NCBI GenBank assembly: GCA_003972865.1
Contig: QOAX01000311.1
Location: 1 to 15,255, forward strand
DNA: 15,255 bases
DNA from: Verrucomicrobiota bacterium
Lineage (GTDB): Bacteria > Verrucomicrobiota > Verrucomicrobiia > Limisphaerales > UBA1096
Direction of reading: 5' to 3'
How positions within the stretch are numbered: position 1 is the stretch's first letter; every line of letters starts with the position of its first letter. Shown here one piece after another: positions 1 to 6,358 of this stretch. The translations under genes were made by a program, and so were the position numbers. The notes under the pieces are model-generated. The model was not told the DNA's origin and did not search any database. It saw only the letters and a program-made list of their open reading frames with translations.

Positions 1-49
1 GCCCCTTCCGGAACGGCGTGACAACGGCGGTGTAAGTTCCTGTGAACAT
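1..49 (-). CDS. dapA: 4-hydroxy-tetrahydrodipicolinate synthase, N-terminus only (partial)
   Basis: Reading the minus strand from the ATG at 49-47 to the window edge gives 16 codons, MFTGTYTAVVTPFRKG. This is the characteristic start of DapA-family aldolases: the first beta-strand of the TIM barrel, with the conserved (A)xVTPF segment. DapA condenses pyruvate with aspartate semialdehyde in the cytoplasm, the first committed step of lysine and diaminopimelate synthesis. Other members of the NAL superfamily (N-acetylneuraminate lyase and relatives) share this start, so the exact substrate is not proven by 16 residues. The gene is cut by the window edge. It lies 63 bases downstream of the zinc-ribbon gene on the same strand. 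No Shine-Dalgarno sequence is visible before the ATG. Confidence 0.72.
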   Translation of the reverse strand, partial: MFTGTYTAVVTPFRKG

Positions 50-112
50 CGTCAAAATGTGCGGTGAGAGTCGGGGGGAACGCGCCGTTTGACCAGCAAG
101 ATTTTGGCGGTG

Positions 113-523
113 TCAGGGATTGAGCGCCTTGGGCATCAGGTCAACCTCCTTGGCCTTGGCGGCCTGGCCATAGGCAGCGTCGCATTTGGGGCAGGAAGGG
201 GTGCCGAACTCATCGTACTTCGGGAAGAGGTGGAGGATGAAAACGGAACCGCACTTGTCGCACTCATTCGTCGGATGCGCCGGGCCTTTGTCACAGTGCA
301 CGCAGTACAGGACGGAATCGCTCATCGCGCCGGGATACTGTCGCCAGTTGGACTGATACGCACTGATGTGGTCGGTTTTTTTGCAGGACAGGCAGTAGTA
401 CCCCAACTGGACAGCGGCCTGTGTCATGTTGGCCTTCCAGGACCATGCGAACAGCGCCACGGCGGCCACAGCAGCGACCGCGATTCCCGCGTTCTTTAAC
501 AACGCAGATCCGTTGCCGCTCAT
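113..523 (-). CDS. small membrane-anchored protein with four CxxC pairs (zinc-ribbon-like), function unknown
   Basis: I do not recognise this 136-residue protein as a named family. Residues 11-29 form one hydrophobic segment rich in Ala and Val after a short N-terminus with a lysine, so it is probably a single-pass membrane protein. The rest carries four CxxC pairs: C44/C47, C74/C77, C88/C91 and C111/C114. This is enough for two zinc sites, as in zinc ribbons. The ATG at 523-521 overlaps the TGA of the upstream pseudopilin gene in an ATGA junction, so the two are probably translated together. A role with the pseudopilin or its secretion system is inference from that coupling. Which side of the membrane the Cys-rich part faces cannot be read from sequence. 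Small membrane-tethered zinc-ribbon proteins are often unassigned. Confidence 0.8.
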   Translation of the reverse strand: MSGNGSALLKNAGIAVAAVAAVALFAWSWKANMTQAAVQLGYYCLSCKKTDHISAYQSNWRQYPGAMSDSVLYCVHCDKGPAHPTNECDKCGSVFILHLFPKYDEFGTPSCPKCDAAYGQAAKAKEVDLMPKALNP

Positions 524-1377
524 ATCTTGGCCGGGACAATCCCGCCCTTTGCCGCCATTTCACCCAGCTCGGACTGGTAAATGTAATATTGCCGCCCCCC
601 TGTGTTCCAGCTGTGAACGAAGTACATCTGCTGGAAGCGATACCAGTTCACCGAGCCGTCGGCGTTTCCCTGGTTGCCGCCGGTGGGCAGGCCCTTGTTA
701 TCCTTGTGAGCGGGGTAACCGCCGTAGGCCGTGGGGCGCCCCCCCCCCCAGCGCCCGTCAATTCTCCCAACCAGGTCGGCAACCAACACCATCTCAGGGC
801 TGTCCTGCCCCGAGCTATGGGGACTGCGCGCCTTGAAACGGCCTTTCGAATTTTGCCAATGCGACGCCCCCCCAAAATGCTGGAAGCCCAGGATCATTTG
901 CGGGTAGTTTTTCTCCCACGCCGGGAACAACGGGTTGGTGTTGTATCCCCTTGGGAGCTGGCCGGAGAACTTCAGCGCCGGGCAGCCGAACGATTTGCTC
1001 AGCTTATATCCCCTAAGCGTGTAAGGGTCATTGCTCTCGTTGTAGCCTTTGGGTTGTTTCGTCGCCATGTTGTATTGAGGCAGTAGCGTTACCTCCTCCC
1101 AGTTCAGGCATTTTTGGACGATATTGTTGTTGAACCAAGACGCTTTCGGAGCGCAGTTGCGGCCCTTCAAATAAACTCCCTCGTTATCGTCACGATACAA
1201 GGACAGGGCGATGATGGTTTGCTTCATGTTGTTGGAGCATACCGCCTTTAGCGCGCTGTTCTTGGCCTTCGCCAAGGCAGGCAGCAGCAGCGCCGCCAAA
1301 ATCGCAATAATGGCGATCACGACCAGTAACTCGATCAGGGTAAAACCACTCCATCGGTATTGTCTTTTTAATTTCAT
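520..1377 (-). CDS. type II secretion/pseudopilin-like protein (prepilin N-methylation domain, H-x-DG C-terminus)
   Basis: This 285-residue protein has a class III prepilin signal. A short basic leader ends at G11, followed by mature FTLIELLVVIAIIAIL with the glutamate at mature position 5, then ALLLPALAKAK. A prepilin peptidase should cut between G11 and F12 and methylate the new N-terminus. The C-terminal part holds HKDN...GNADGSVNW, resembling the H-x(n)-DG region of DUF1559-type pseudopilins, which are abundant in Planctomycetes and Verrucomicrobia. The frame is open upstream to 1482, but the ATG at 1377-1375 puts the leader right before the signal, and the longer reading would run into the abgT end. 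Within the gene, an 11-base G run on the coding strand encodes W-G-G-G. The stop overlaps the next gene by ATGA. The exact role (secretion pseudopilus or surface fibre) is unknown. Confidence 0.9.
   Translation of the reverse strand: MKLKRQYRWSGFTLIELLVVIAIIAILAALLLPALAKAKNSALKAVCSNNMKQTIIALSLYRDDNEGVYLKGRNCAPKASWFNNNIVQKCLNWEEVTLLPQYNMATKQPKGYNESNDPYTLRGYKLSKSFGCPALKFSGQLPRGYNTNPLFPAWEKNYPQMILGFQHFGGASHWQNSKGRFKARSPHSSGQDSPEMVLVADLVGRIDGRWGGGRPTAYGGYPAHKDNKGLPTGGNQGNADGSVNWYRFQQMYFVHSWNTGGRQYYIYQSELGEMAAKGGIVPAKI
739..749 (-). repeat. 11-base homopolymer G tract (C on the plus strand) inside the pseudopilin gene
   Basis: The plus strand has eleven consecutive C at 739-749. On the coding strand this reads TGG GGG GGG GGG followed by CGC, giving W-G-G-G-R. 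The run is not a multiple of three, so gain or loss of one base would shift the frame of the C-terminal third of the pseudopilin and of the stop that couples it to the next gene. Runs of this length are typical slippage sites; actual variation is not shown here, and such runs are also common sites of sequencing error. Confidence 0.85.
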
Positions 1378-1409
1378 CGTACGATCAGATTTGTCTCGCG
1401 AAAACCTAC

Positions 1410-1423
1410 CGCTTGGCCAAGCG
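1410..1423. repeat. iterated palindrome CGCTTGGCCAAGCG, exact copy (intergenic)
   Basis: Perfect 14-base palindrome. It lies between the end of the abgT-type gene (1442) and the start of the pseudopilin gene (1377), so it would be in the leader of the pseudopilin transcript or the tail of the transporter transcript. As RNA it can form a CGCTT/AAGCG stem of five pairs around GGCC. Same sequence as the copies at 2987, 10681 and 12658. Confidence 0.9.
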
Positions 1424-1441
1424 CGGCGCAACCCCAAAAAC

Positions 1442-3193
1442 TCAATTTGACGGCGGATAAACCAGGTGCCCGTCCGGGCCAAGCGGGATGCCGAGCGCCA
1501 CCCAGACCAGTAGTAAAATCGTCCAAAATATGCTGAAAATGATGCTAAACGGCAGCATCGTCGAGATGAGCGTGCCCATGCCTCCCTTGGGGGCGATGTT
1601 CTTCATGAACGCCAGCATGATGACCATGTACGGGTTGAGCGGCGTGATGCAGTTGGTCACCGAATCGCCGATGCGATAGGCACACTGGGTCAACTCCGGC
1701 GCGATGCCGACCATCATGAACATCGGGATGAAGATCGGCGCAAACATGGTGTACTTGGCCGACATCGACCCGACGAACATGTTGAAACACATCGTCATCA
1801 GGATGAACGCCACCAGCAGCAGCGAGGTCGGCAGCGCCGCCTGGCCAAGCGCCTGGCCGCCGGTCATCGCCAGCATTTTGTCCAGCCCGGAATACTTGAA
1901 ATGTTCGACGAACTGCCCAGCGAAAAATGCCATCACAATGATCGACGCCATGCCGGCCATCGAGTCGGTCAGCAGCCTGGCCACGTCGCGATCGCTGCGA
2001 ATCTTCTTCTGCACCACGCCGTACACGATGCCGGGGATGATGAAGATGATGAACACCAGCGGCACGATCGCCTTGACCCAGCGCGGGAAAATGTTGACCG
2101 AGGGCACCAGCAGCAGGCCGTCCTGCTCGACGCTCTCCTTCGGTGGCGACTGCCCATCGGCCAACTCGACCACTTCCGCGGCCACCATCTGCCCCGGGTT
2201 CGTCGGCGACTCCATCTGGTAGGTGTACAGCGGCGAACCGGGGACCATGATCAAGGCCAGCACCACCACCAACCCCGCGATAAACACGCCGGTGGAAATC
2301 TTCAGTGCGCGCCAATCCTCCGAGGAGAGTTTTTGCGCCGTAAGGTCGCCGGCATCCACCGGGGTCGGGCCACCCTCCTCCGGCGGCTTGCCGGCCAGCC
2401 TTTTTTCAACGATCCCATCGGCGACGAACCAGCCGACGCCGGTCATCGCCACGGTCGAGGCGATCATGAACCACCAGTTGCAGGCGGGATTCAACTGGTA
2501 GCCGGGATCGATCACCTGTGCCCCGCCGTTGGCCAAGCCGGCCAGCAGCGGCTCAAGGCTCGTGATGAACAGGTTGGCGTTGAAGCCGGCCCCCACCCCG
2601 GCAAACACCGCCGCCAGTCCGGCCAAGGGCGAACGGCCCACTGCCTTGTACAGTGCGGCCGCCAGGGGCGGCAGGATGATGTAGCCGGCGTCGGAGGTCA
2701 GCGATGACATGATGCCCATGAACACCACCGCCGGGGTGAGCAGTCGCCCCGGCACCACCATCAGCATCGCCTTGAGCGCTGAGCCGATGAACCCGGTCCG
2801 CTCCGCAATCCCGATGCCGAGCATCCCCACCAGCACAATGCCCAGCGGGGCGAAGTTGATGAAATTCTTCACCATGCTCGAGATCGCCCAAAACAGGCCG
2901 TCGCGCGTCAGGATGTTGCTGGCCTCGTAGGTATTGCCGGTGGCCACCCACTTCACCGAGGTATCGGCTTGCGCCGAAGGCTCGGCCGCTTGGCCAAGCG
3001 CAGCCGTCTGCTCCGGCAAACGCTCCTCGACGACCCACTGCGTCCTGGCCGCCACCGCCGAGGCGATCATCACCAGCACCGTGCCGATGAGGAACAGCGT
3101 CGCCGGGTCCGGCAGCCGGTTGCCAATGCGCTCGATCCAGCCCAGCCAGCCGCCGTTAGAGCCTGCTTTTGTGGTGCGTGCGTGTTCCGCCAT
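1442..3193 (-). CDS. abgT: AbgT-family transporter
   Basis: This 583-residue polytopic inner-membrane protein belongs to the AbgT family. Characterised members are AbgT, a p-aminobenzoyl-glutamate importer, and YdaH/MtrF, which export sulfonamides and p-aminobenzoate. Family signatures seen are SSLTSDAGYIILPP (about 163-176), AGVGAGFNANLF (198-209) and NCITPLNPYMVIM (514-526), the re-entrant and substrate-site regions. Many hydrophobic segments lie between residues 30 and 570. It is longer than E. coli AbgT (about 510) because of hydrophilic loops near 51-95 and 324-365. I chose the ATG at 3193-3191; an in-frame TTG at 3226 would add 11 residues but has no better ribosome site. Iterated-palindrome copies fall in the coding sequence, giving ALGQA. 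No abgA/abgB hydrolase genes are adjacent, so substrate and direction are open. Confidence 0.92.
   Translation of the reverse strand: MAEHARTTKAGSNGGWLGWIERIGNRLPDPATLFLIGTVLVMIASAVAARTQWVVEERLPEQTAALGQAAEPSAQADTSVKWVATGNTYEASNILTRDGLFWAISSMVKNFINFAPLGIVLVGMLGIGIAERTGFIGSALKAMLMVVPGRLLTPAVVFMGIMSSLTSDAGYIILPPLAAALYKAVGRSPLAGLAAVFAGVGAGFNANLFITSLEPLLAGLANGGAQVIDPGYQLNPACNWWFMIASTVAMTGVGWFVADGIVEKRLAGKPPEEGGPTPVDAGDLTAQKLSSEDWRALKISTGVFIAGLVVVLALIMVPGSPLYTYQMESPTNPGQMVAAEVVELADGQSPPKESVEQDGLLLVPSVNIFPRWVKAIVPLVFIIFIIPGIVYGVVQKKIRSDRDVARLLTDSMAGMASIIVMAFFAGQFVEHFKYSGLDKMLAMTGGQALGQAALPTSLLLVAFILMTMCFNMFVGSMSAKYTMFAPIFIPMFMMVGIAPELTQCAYRIGDSVTNCITPLNPYMVIMLAFMKNIAPKGGMGTLISTMLPFSIIFSIFWTILLLVWVALGIPLGPDGHLVYPPSN
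2987..3000. repeat. iterated palindrome CGCTTGGCCAAGCG, exact copy (inside abgT)
   Basis: Perfect 14-base palindrome within the N-terminal hydrophilic loop of the AbgT-type transporter. On the coding strand it reads GCG CTT GGC CAA GCG, residues A-L-G-Q-A. The loop is poorly conserved in the family, so this is a site where the DNA motif could be tolerated. Confidence 0.9.
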
Positions 3194-3286
3194 GAGCCCG
3201 TGAAAGCGCGGATTCTGCGCGGACAACCCCGCAGGTCAATTCCCGATTGCTTTTTGAACAGCCCAGCTTCACCCTCTGTCCCGCAA
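3194..3286. other. divergent intergenic region between abgT and prc
   Basis: These 93 bases separate two divergent genes, so both promoters should lie here or extend into the coding ends. I see no convincing -35/-10 pair on either strand, no operator-like inverted repeat and no Shine-Dalgarno sequence before either start. The region also contains an alternative TTG start for the transporter (3226). Confidence 0.5.
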
Positions 3287-5518
3287 ATGAGGATGAAGAA
3301 CACCATCTCAGTTATCGCAGCTATCGTCTTCCTGGCCGACCCGCTTGGCCAAACGGTCGAGTTGACCGAGAAGGACAGTGGCAAAATCGCCCGGGTTGTC
3401 GGGTTTCTGCTCTCCAACACCCATTTCAAGCGCACGCCGCTGAACGACGACATCTCGCAGGCATTCCTCAGGAAATACATGGAGTCGCTCGACTACAGCC
3501 GCATGGTTTTCCTGCAGCCCGACTACAAGGAATTCGAGGCCAAGTACGGCACACTGCTCGACAACCTGACCAAGCGCGGTGACGTCTCGCCGGCCCTCGA
3601 GATTCACAAGCGCTACTTCACCCGGCTCAAGAAGGCCCACGGCTGGCTCGAGGACATCCTCTGGACAGACTTTGATTTCACGATTGACGAGTCGTTTGTC
3701 CCCAACCGCACCAAGGCCGACTGGCCGGCAAACGAGGAAGAGGCGCGCGCCCTCTGGCGCAAGCGCGTCAAATACGAAGTGCTCGGCACCCGCCTCGGCA
3801 AACGACGCGGTGTCGAGGCCATGAACGCCAAGGCCAACAACGGCGAAGTCGTCAGGAGAGACGACGGCACACCGGTCAAGCCGTACGACATCAAGACTGA
3901 AAAGGAGAAAATCCTGCGCCGTTACGAGCGCTTCCTCCGCGTCCGCACCGAGATGGACTCCGGCGACGTGCTGCAGATTTACCTGACCGCACTCTCCAAC
4001 GGCTACGACCCCCACTCTGATTACTTCAGCCCAAGCGAGGCCGAGAACTTCGAGATCAACAACATCAAGCTCTCCCTCACCGGCATCGGCGCACGGCTCC
4101 AGTGGGACGACGGTTACACCAAGCTCATCGAGCTCGTCCCCGGCGGTCCGGCCATCCGCAGCAAAAAACTCAAGCCGGGCGACCGCATCATCGCCGTGGC
4201 GCAGGGCGAGGAGGGCGAAGCAGTCGATGTCGTCGAGATGGAACTCGATAAGGTCGTCGACAAGATTCGCGGCGAGAAAGGCACAATAGTTCGCCTCACC
4301 ATCATCCCGGTGGATGCCGCCGATGACAGCGAAACCAGGGAGGTGCGGCTGATCCGGGACAAGATCAAGCTGACCGACAGCCTCGCCAAGGGCCAAGTCA
4401 TCGACTACCCGGAGGGAGACGACTCGCAGCCGCGCCTGGGCGTGATCAATCTCCCGCAGTTTTACGAGAACTGCGCCCGCGACGTGGCGCTGATTCTGGA
4501 GCGGTTCAGCAAGGAAAAAGTCAGCGGCATCGTGCTCGATCTCCGACGCAACGGCGGTGGCCTGCTGCCCGAGGCCGTCAAGCTGGCCGGCCTGTTCATC
4601 GAGCAGGGCCCGATGGTGCAGGTCATCGACAGCCGCCGCCGCAAACAAGTCCTTCAGGACAACGACACCAAGATCGGCTACGACGGGCCGATGATTGTCC
4701 TCGTCGGCAAACTCAGCGCCTCCGCCTCCGAGATCGTCGCCGCAGCCCTGCAGGACTACGGCCGCGCCCTCATCGTCGGCAGCCTGTCCACCCACGGCAA
4801 AGGCACCGTCCAGACCGTCATGCCACTCAAGAACTGGGTGCGCCTGCCTGACTCCGGCAAACTCAAGCTGACCGTCTCCAAGTTTTATCGAATTGTCGGC
4901 AGCACCACCCAGAAGCAGGGCGTGACCCCCGATCTCATCCTGCCCTCGCCGTACGACTACATGGAGATTGGCGAGGCCACCCTGCCCAACTGCCTCGAGG
5001 CCGACCACACCCAAAAACTCAGCTACCGCCGCGTGAACCGGGTGGCCGGGCACGTCGAGCCATTGACCAGGCTCTCCAACGGGCGCATCAAGGGAGATCA
5101 GGATTTTGCCTACATCCTCGAGGATATCGAAACCCTGAAGGAACGGTTAAAGGACAAGTCCATATCGCTCAACGAAACCAACCGTCTGGCTGAAAAGGAC
5201 GAGGAAAAGGCCAAGCGCGATGACCGGAAAAAAGAACGCAAGACACGCGGCGATGCCGAGGAGAGCGTCTTCGACCTCACGATCAAGATGATCAAGACCG
5301 GCACCAAGCTGGGCGAGGAGCTCGAAAACGAGGAGAAACCGATCCGACTCGAGGAAGACCCCGAAGACGGCGAGGAAGCCGAGGAGGAAGAGGATCAGCC
5401 GAAGCTCGACCCGCACATGCGCGAAACGCTGCACATCCTCCACGACTACATCAAGCTGCTGGACCCCAAAAAGCAAATCGCCGTCAAGGAGAACGGCGAC
5501 GAAGCTGAAATCCACTAA
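3287..5518 (+). CDS. prc: carboxy-terminal processing protease, Prc/Tsp type (peptidase S41)
   Basis: A 743-residue periplasmic serine protease that cleaves proteins from or near their C-terminus. Residues 1-22 form a short hydrophobic export signal. An N-terminal helical domain (about 25-230) is followed by DPHSDYFSP, the counterpart of a conserved Prc segment. A PDZ domain covers about 258-345 (LTGIGARLQW, PGGPA, KPGDRI). The S41 core (about 380-550) has VLDLRRNGGG, KLSASASE with the likely nucleophile S479, and THGKGTVQ with the likely general base K505. The C-terminal Prc-specific domain ends in a very acidic stretch (about 681-703). The Ser-Lys spacing is 26, against 25 in E. coli Prc by memory, because the loop GSLSTHGK is one residue longer. 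The start at 3287 gives the export signal; an ATG two codons on (3293) is equally possible. It is the only plus-strand gene, divergent from abgT. Confidence 0.95.
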   Translation: MRMKNTISVIAAIVFLADPLGQTVELTEKDSGKIARVVGFLLSNTHFKRTPLNDDISQAFLRKYMESLDYSRMVFLQPDYKEFEAKYGTLLDNLTKRGDVSPALEIHKRYFTRLKKAHGWLEDILWTDFDFTIDESFVPNRTKADWPANEEEARALWRKRVKYEVLGTRLGKRRGVEAMNAKANNGEVVRRDDGTPVKPYDIKTEKEKILRRYERFLRVRTEMDSGDVLQIYLTALSNGYDPHSDYFSPSEAENFEINNIKLSLTGIGARLQWDDGYTKLIELVPGGPAIRSKKLKPGDRIIAVAQGEEGEAVDVVEMELDKVVDKIRGEKGTIVRLTIIPVDAADDSETREVRLIRDKIKLTDSLAKGQVIDYPEGDDSQPRLGVINLPQFYENCARDVALILERFSKEKVSGIVLDLRRNGGGLLPEAVKLAGLFIEQGPMVQVIDSRRRKQVLQDNDTKIGYDGPMIVLVGKLSASASEIVAAALQDYGRALIVGSLSTHGKGTVQTVMPLKNWVRLPDSGKLKLTVSKFYRIVGSTTQKQGVTPDLILPSPYDYMEIGEATLPNCLEADHTQKLSYRRVNRVAGHVEPLTRLSNGRIKGDQDFAYILEDIETLKERLKDKSISLNETNRLAEKDEEKAKRDDRKKERKTRGDAEESVFDLTIKMIKTGTKLGEELENEEKPIRLEEDPEDGEEAEEEEDQPKLDPHMRETLHILHDYIKLLDPKKQIAVKENGDEAEIH
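3342..3355. repeat. iterated palindrome, one mismatch (inside prc signal region)
   Basis: CGCTTGGCCAAACG differs from the consensus only at 3353 (A for G). On the coding strand it reads CCG CTT GGC CAA ACG, residues P-L-G-Q-T at the end of the export signal. This copy lies only 355 bases from the exact copy inside abgT. Confidence 0.75.
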
Positions 5519-5527
5519 TCACGCAGC

Positions 5528-6358
5528 TCAATTCAAGACACCATCAGGATCGAGCGGGCCGCAAACCCGCTCGATTTGCTTCCGGATTCGGCCGTTGCTG
5601 GCGATGACGGCGTAGGTGTGATCCCCCTTCTTTCGAGGCATCCGCCAAAACTCACCGCCGGCACACTCGATAATCAGCCCCCCCGCTGCGATATCCCACA
5701 AATTAACCTTCGATTCGATGTAGCCGTGAAACCGGCCGCTGGCCACGTAGGTCAGCGCGAGCGTCGCCGACCCCATCATGCGCGGCTTGCGTATTTTCGG
5801 CGCCAATTTGCTGAAGTACGGCATCATGTACTCCATCGTTTTTTTGTCCTTGGCAAAGCCGATGCTCAACAGCGCCTCCCTTAAGCCACCGTCGTTTACG
5901 CTGATTTTTTTGCCGTTCAGCTTCGCCATCTGGCCCCTGATCGCCGTCCAAAGCTCATCCGTGAACGGATCGAACACGGCGCCGACGACGGTTTCGTAAT
6001 CGTCCCCGTACTGGTTCCGTTTGGCCAAGCGCCGCTGCAGCGCAATCGACACACAGGCATGCGGGATGCCGTAGGTGAAGTTCACCGTTCCGTCAATCGG
6101 ATCGACCACCCAGCGCAACCCGGTCTCGATGTCGCCCACGTTTTCCTCCTCACCGAGTATGCCAATCTCCGGATGCGTCCTGGTCAGAATCGACTCGATC
6201 TTCCGCTGGCATCGCACGTCCAGTTCCAGCTTGATGTCGCGCTGGGTGGCTTCGTTGATTTTTTTCAATGCCAGGCGGTTGCGCCGCATGATGTCGCCGG
6301 CTGCGTGCGCCGCCTTCACGGCAGTCGCGAGCAGTTGTTTCTTTTGGGCCGCAGTCAT
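5528..6358 (-). CDS. suhB: inositol monophosphatase family protein (SuhB-like)
   Basis: A 276-residue Mg2+-dependent phosphatase of the IMPase/FIG superfamily, expected to hydrolyse inositol-1-phosphate or a similar sugar phosphate in the cytoplasm. Metal-site motifs are complete: GEEE at 69-72, DPIDGT at 86-91 followed by VNF, and WDIAAGG at 221-227 followed by IIECAGG. The length matches the family (about 260-280). The ATG at 6358-6356 shares its A with the TGA of valS (TGATG), implying translational coupling. The last codons contain one arm and the loop of a strong inverted repeat. A palindrome copy lies at 6018-6031, encoding R-L-A-K-R. Related members act on histidinol phosphate or 3'-phosphoadenosine 5'-phosphate, and the motifs alone do not separate these. 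The family assignment is firm, the substrate is not. Confidence 0.92.
   Translation of the reverse strand: MTAAQKKQLLATAVKAAHAAGDIMRRNRLALKKINEATQRDIKLELDVRCQRKIESILTRTHPEIGILGEEENVGDIETGLRWVVDPIDGTVNFTYGIPHACVSIALQRRLAKRNQYGDDYETVVGAVFDPFTDELWTAIRGQMAKLNGKKISVNDGGLREALLSIGFAKDKKTMEYMMPYFSKLAPKIRKPRMMGSATLALTYVASGRFHGYIESKVNLWDIAAGGLIIECAGGEFWRMPRKKGDHTYAVIASNGRIRKQIERVCGPLDPDGVLN
5549..5575. terminator. perfect 10-bp hairpin at the convergent prc/suhB gene ends
   Basis: ATCGAGCGGG (5549-5558) is the exact reverse complement of CCCGCTCGAT (5566-5575), with a 7-base loop. On the plus strand it begins 31 bases after the prc stop and is followed by TTTGCTT, a weak U-tract. On the minus strand it lies inside the last codons of the phosphatase gene. 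It is probably a terminator for prc transcripts. It could also limit antisense read-through between the two convergent units. The short U-tract keeps this tentative. Confidence 0.55.
6018..6031. repeat. iterated palindrome, one mismatch (inside suhB)
   Basis: CGTTTGGCCAAGCG differs from the consensus only at 6020. On the coding (minus) strand it reads CGC TTG GCC AAA CGG, residues R-L-A-K-R. That frame differs from the one used in abgT, prc and hemL. Confidence 0.75.

Noticed and set aside
421..1086. Plus-strand open frames of 130-220 codons opposite the pseudopilin gene.
   Set aside because: The minus-strand pseudopilin has a clear prepilin signal and coupling to the next gene; the opposite products are Pro/Arg-rich with no known features.
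1378..1482. Longer pseudopilin start at 1482, overlapping the abgT end.
   Set aside because: The extra 35 residues carry no homology signal and would put a prepilin leader far inside the protein; the ATG at 1377 gives a normal leader.
3194..3286. Specific promoter boxes in the divergent abgT/prc gap.
   Set aside because: No -35/-10 pair with acceptable match and spacing could be defended on either strand.
3308..5053. A 581-codon open frame antisense to prc.
   Set aside because: It lies wholly opposite a well-supported gene, has a low-complexity V/D/G/L-rich product without recognisable motifs, and is the usual result of GC-rich codon bias.
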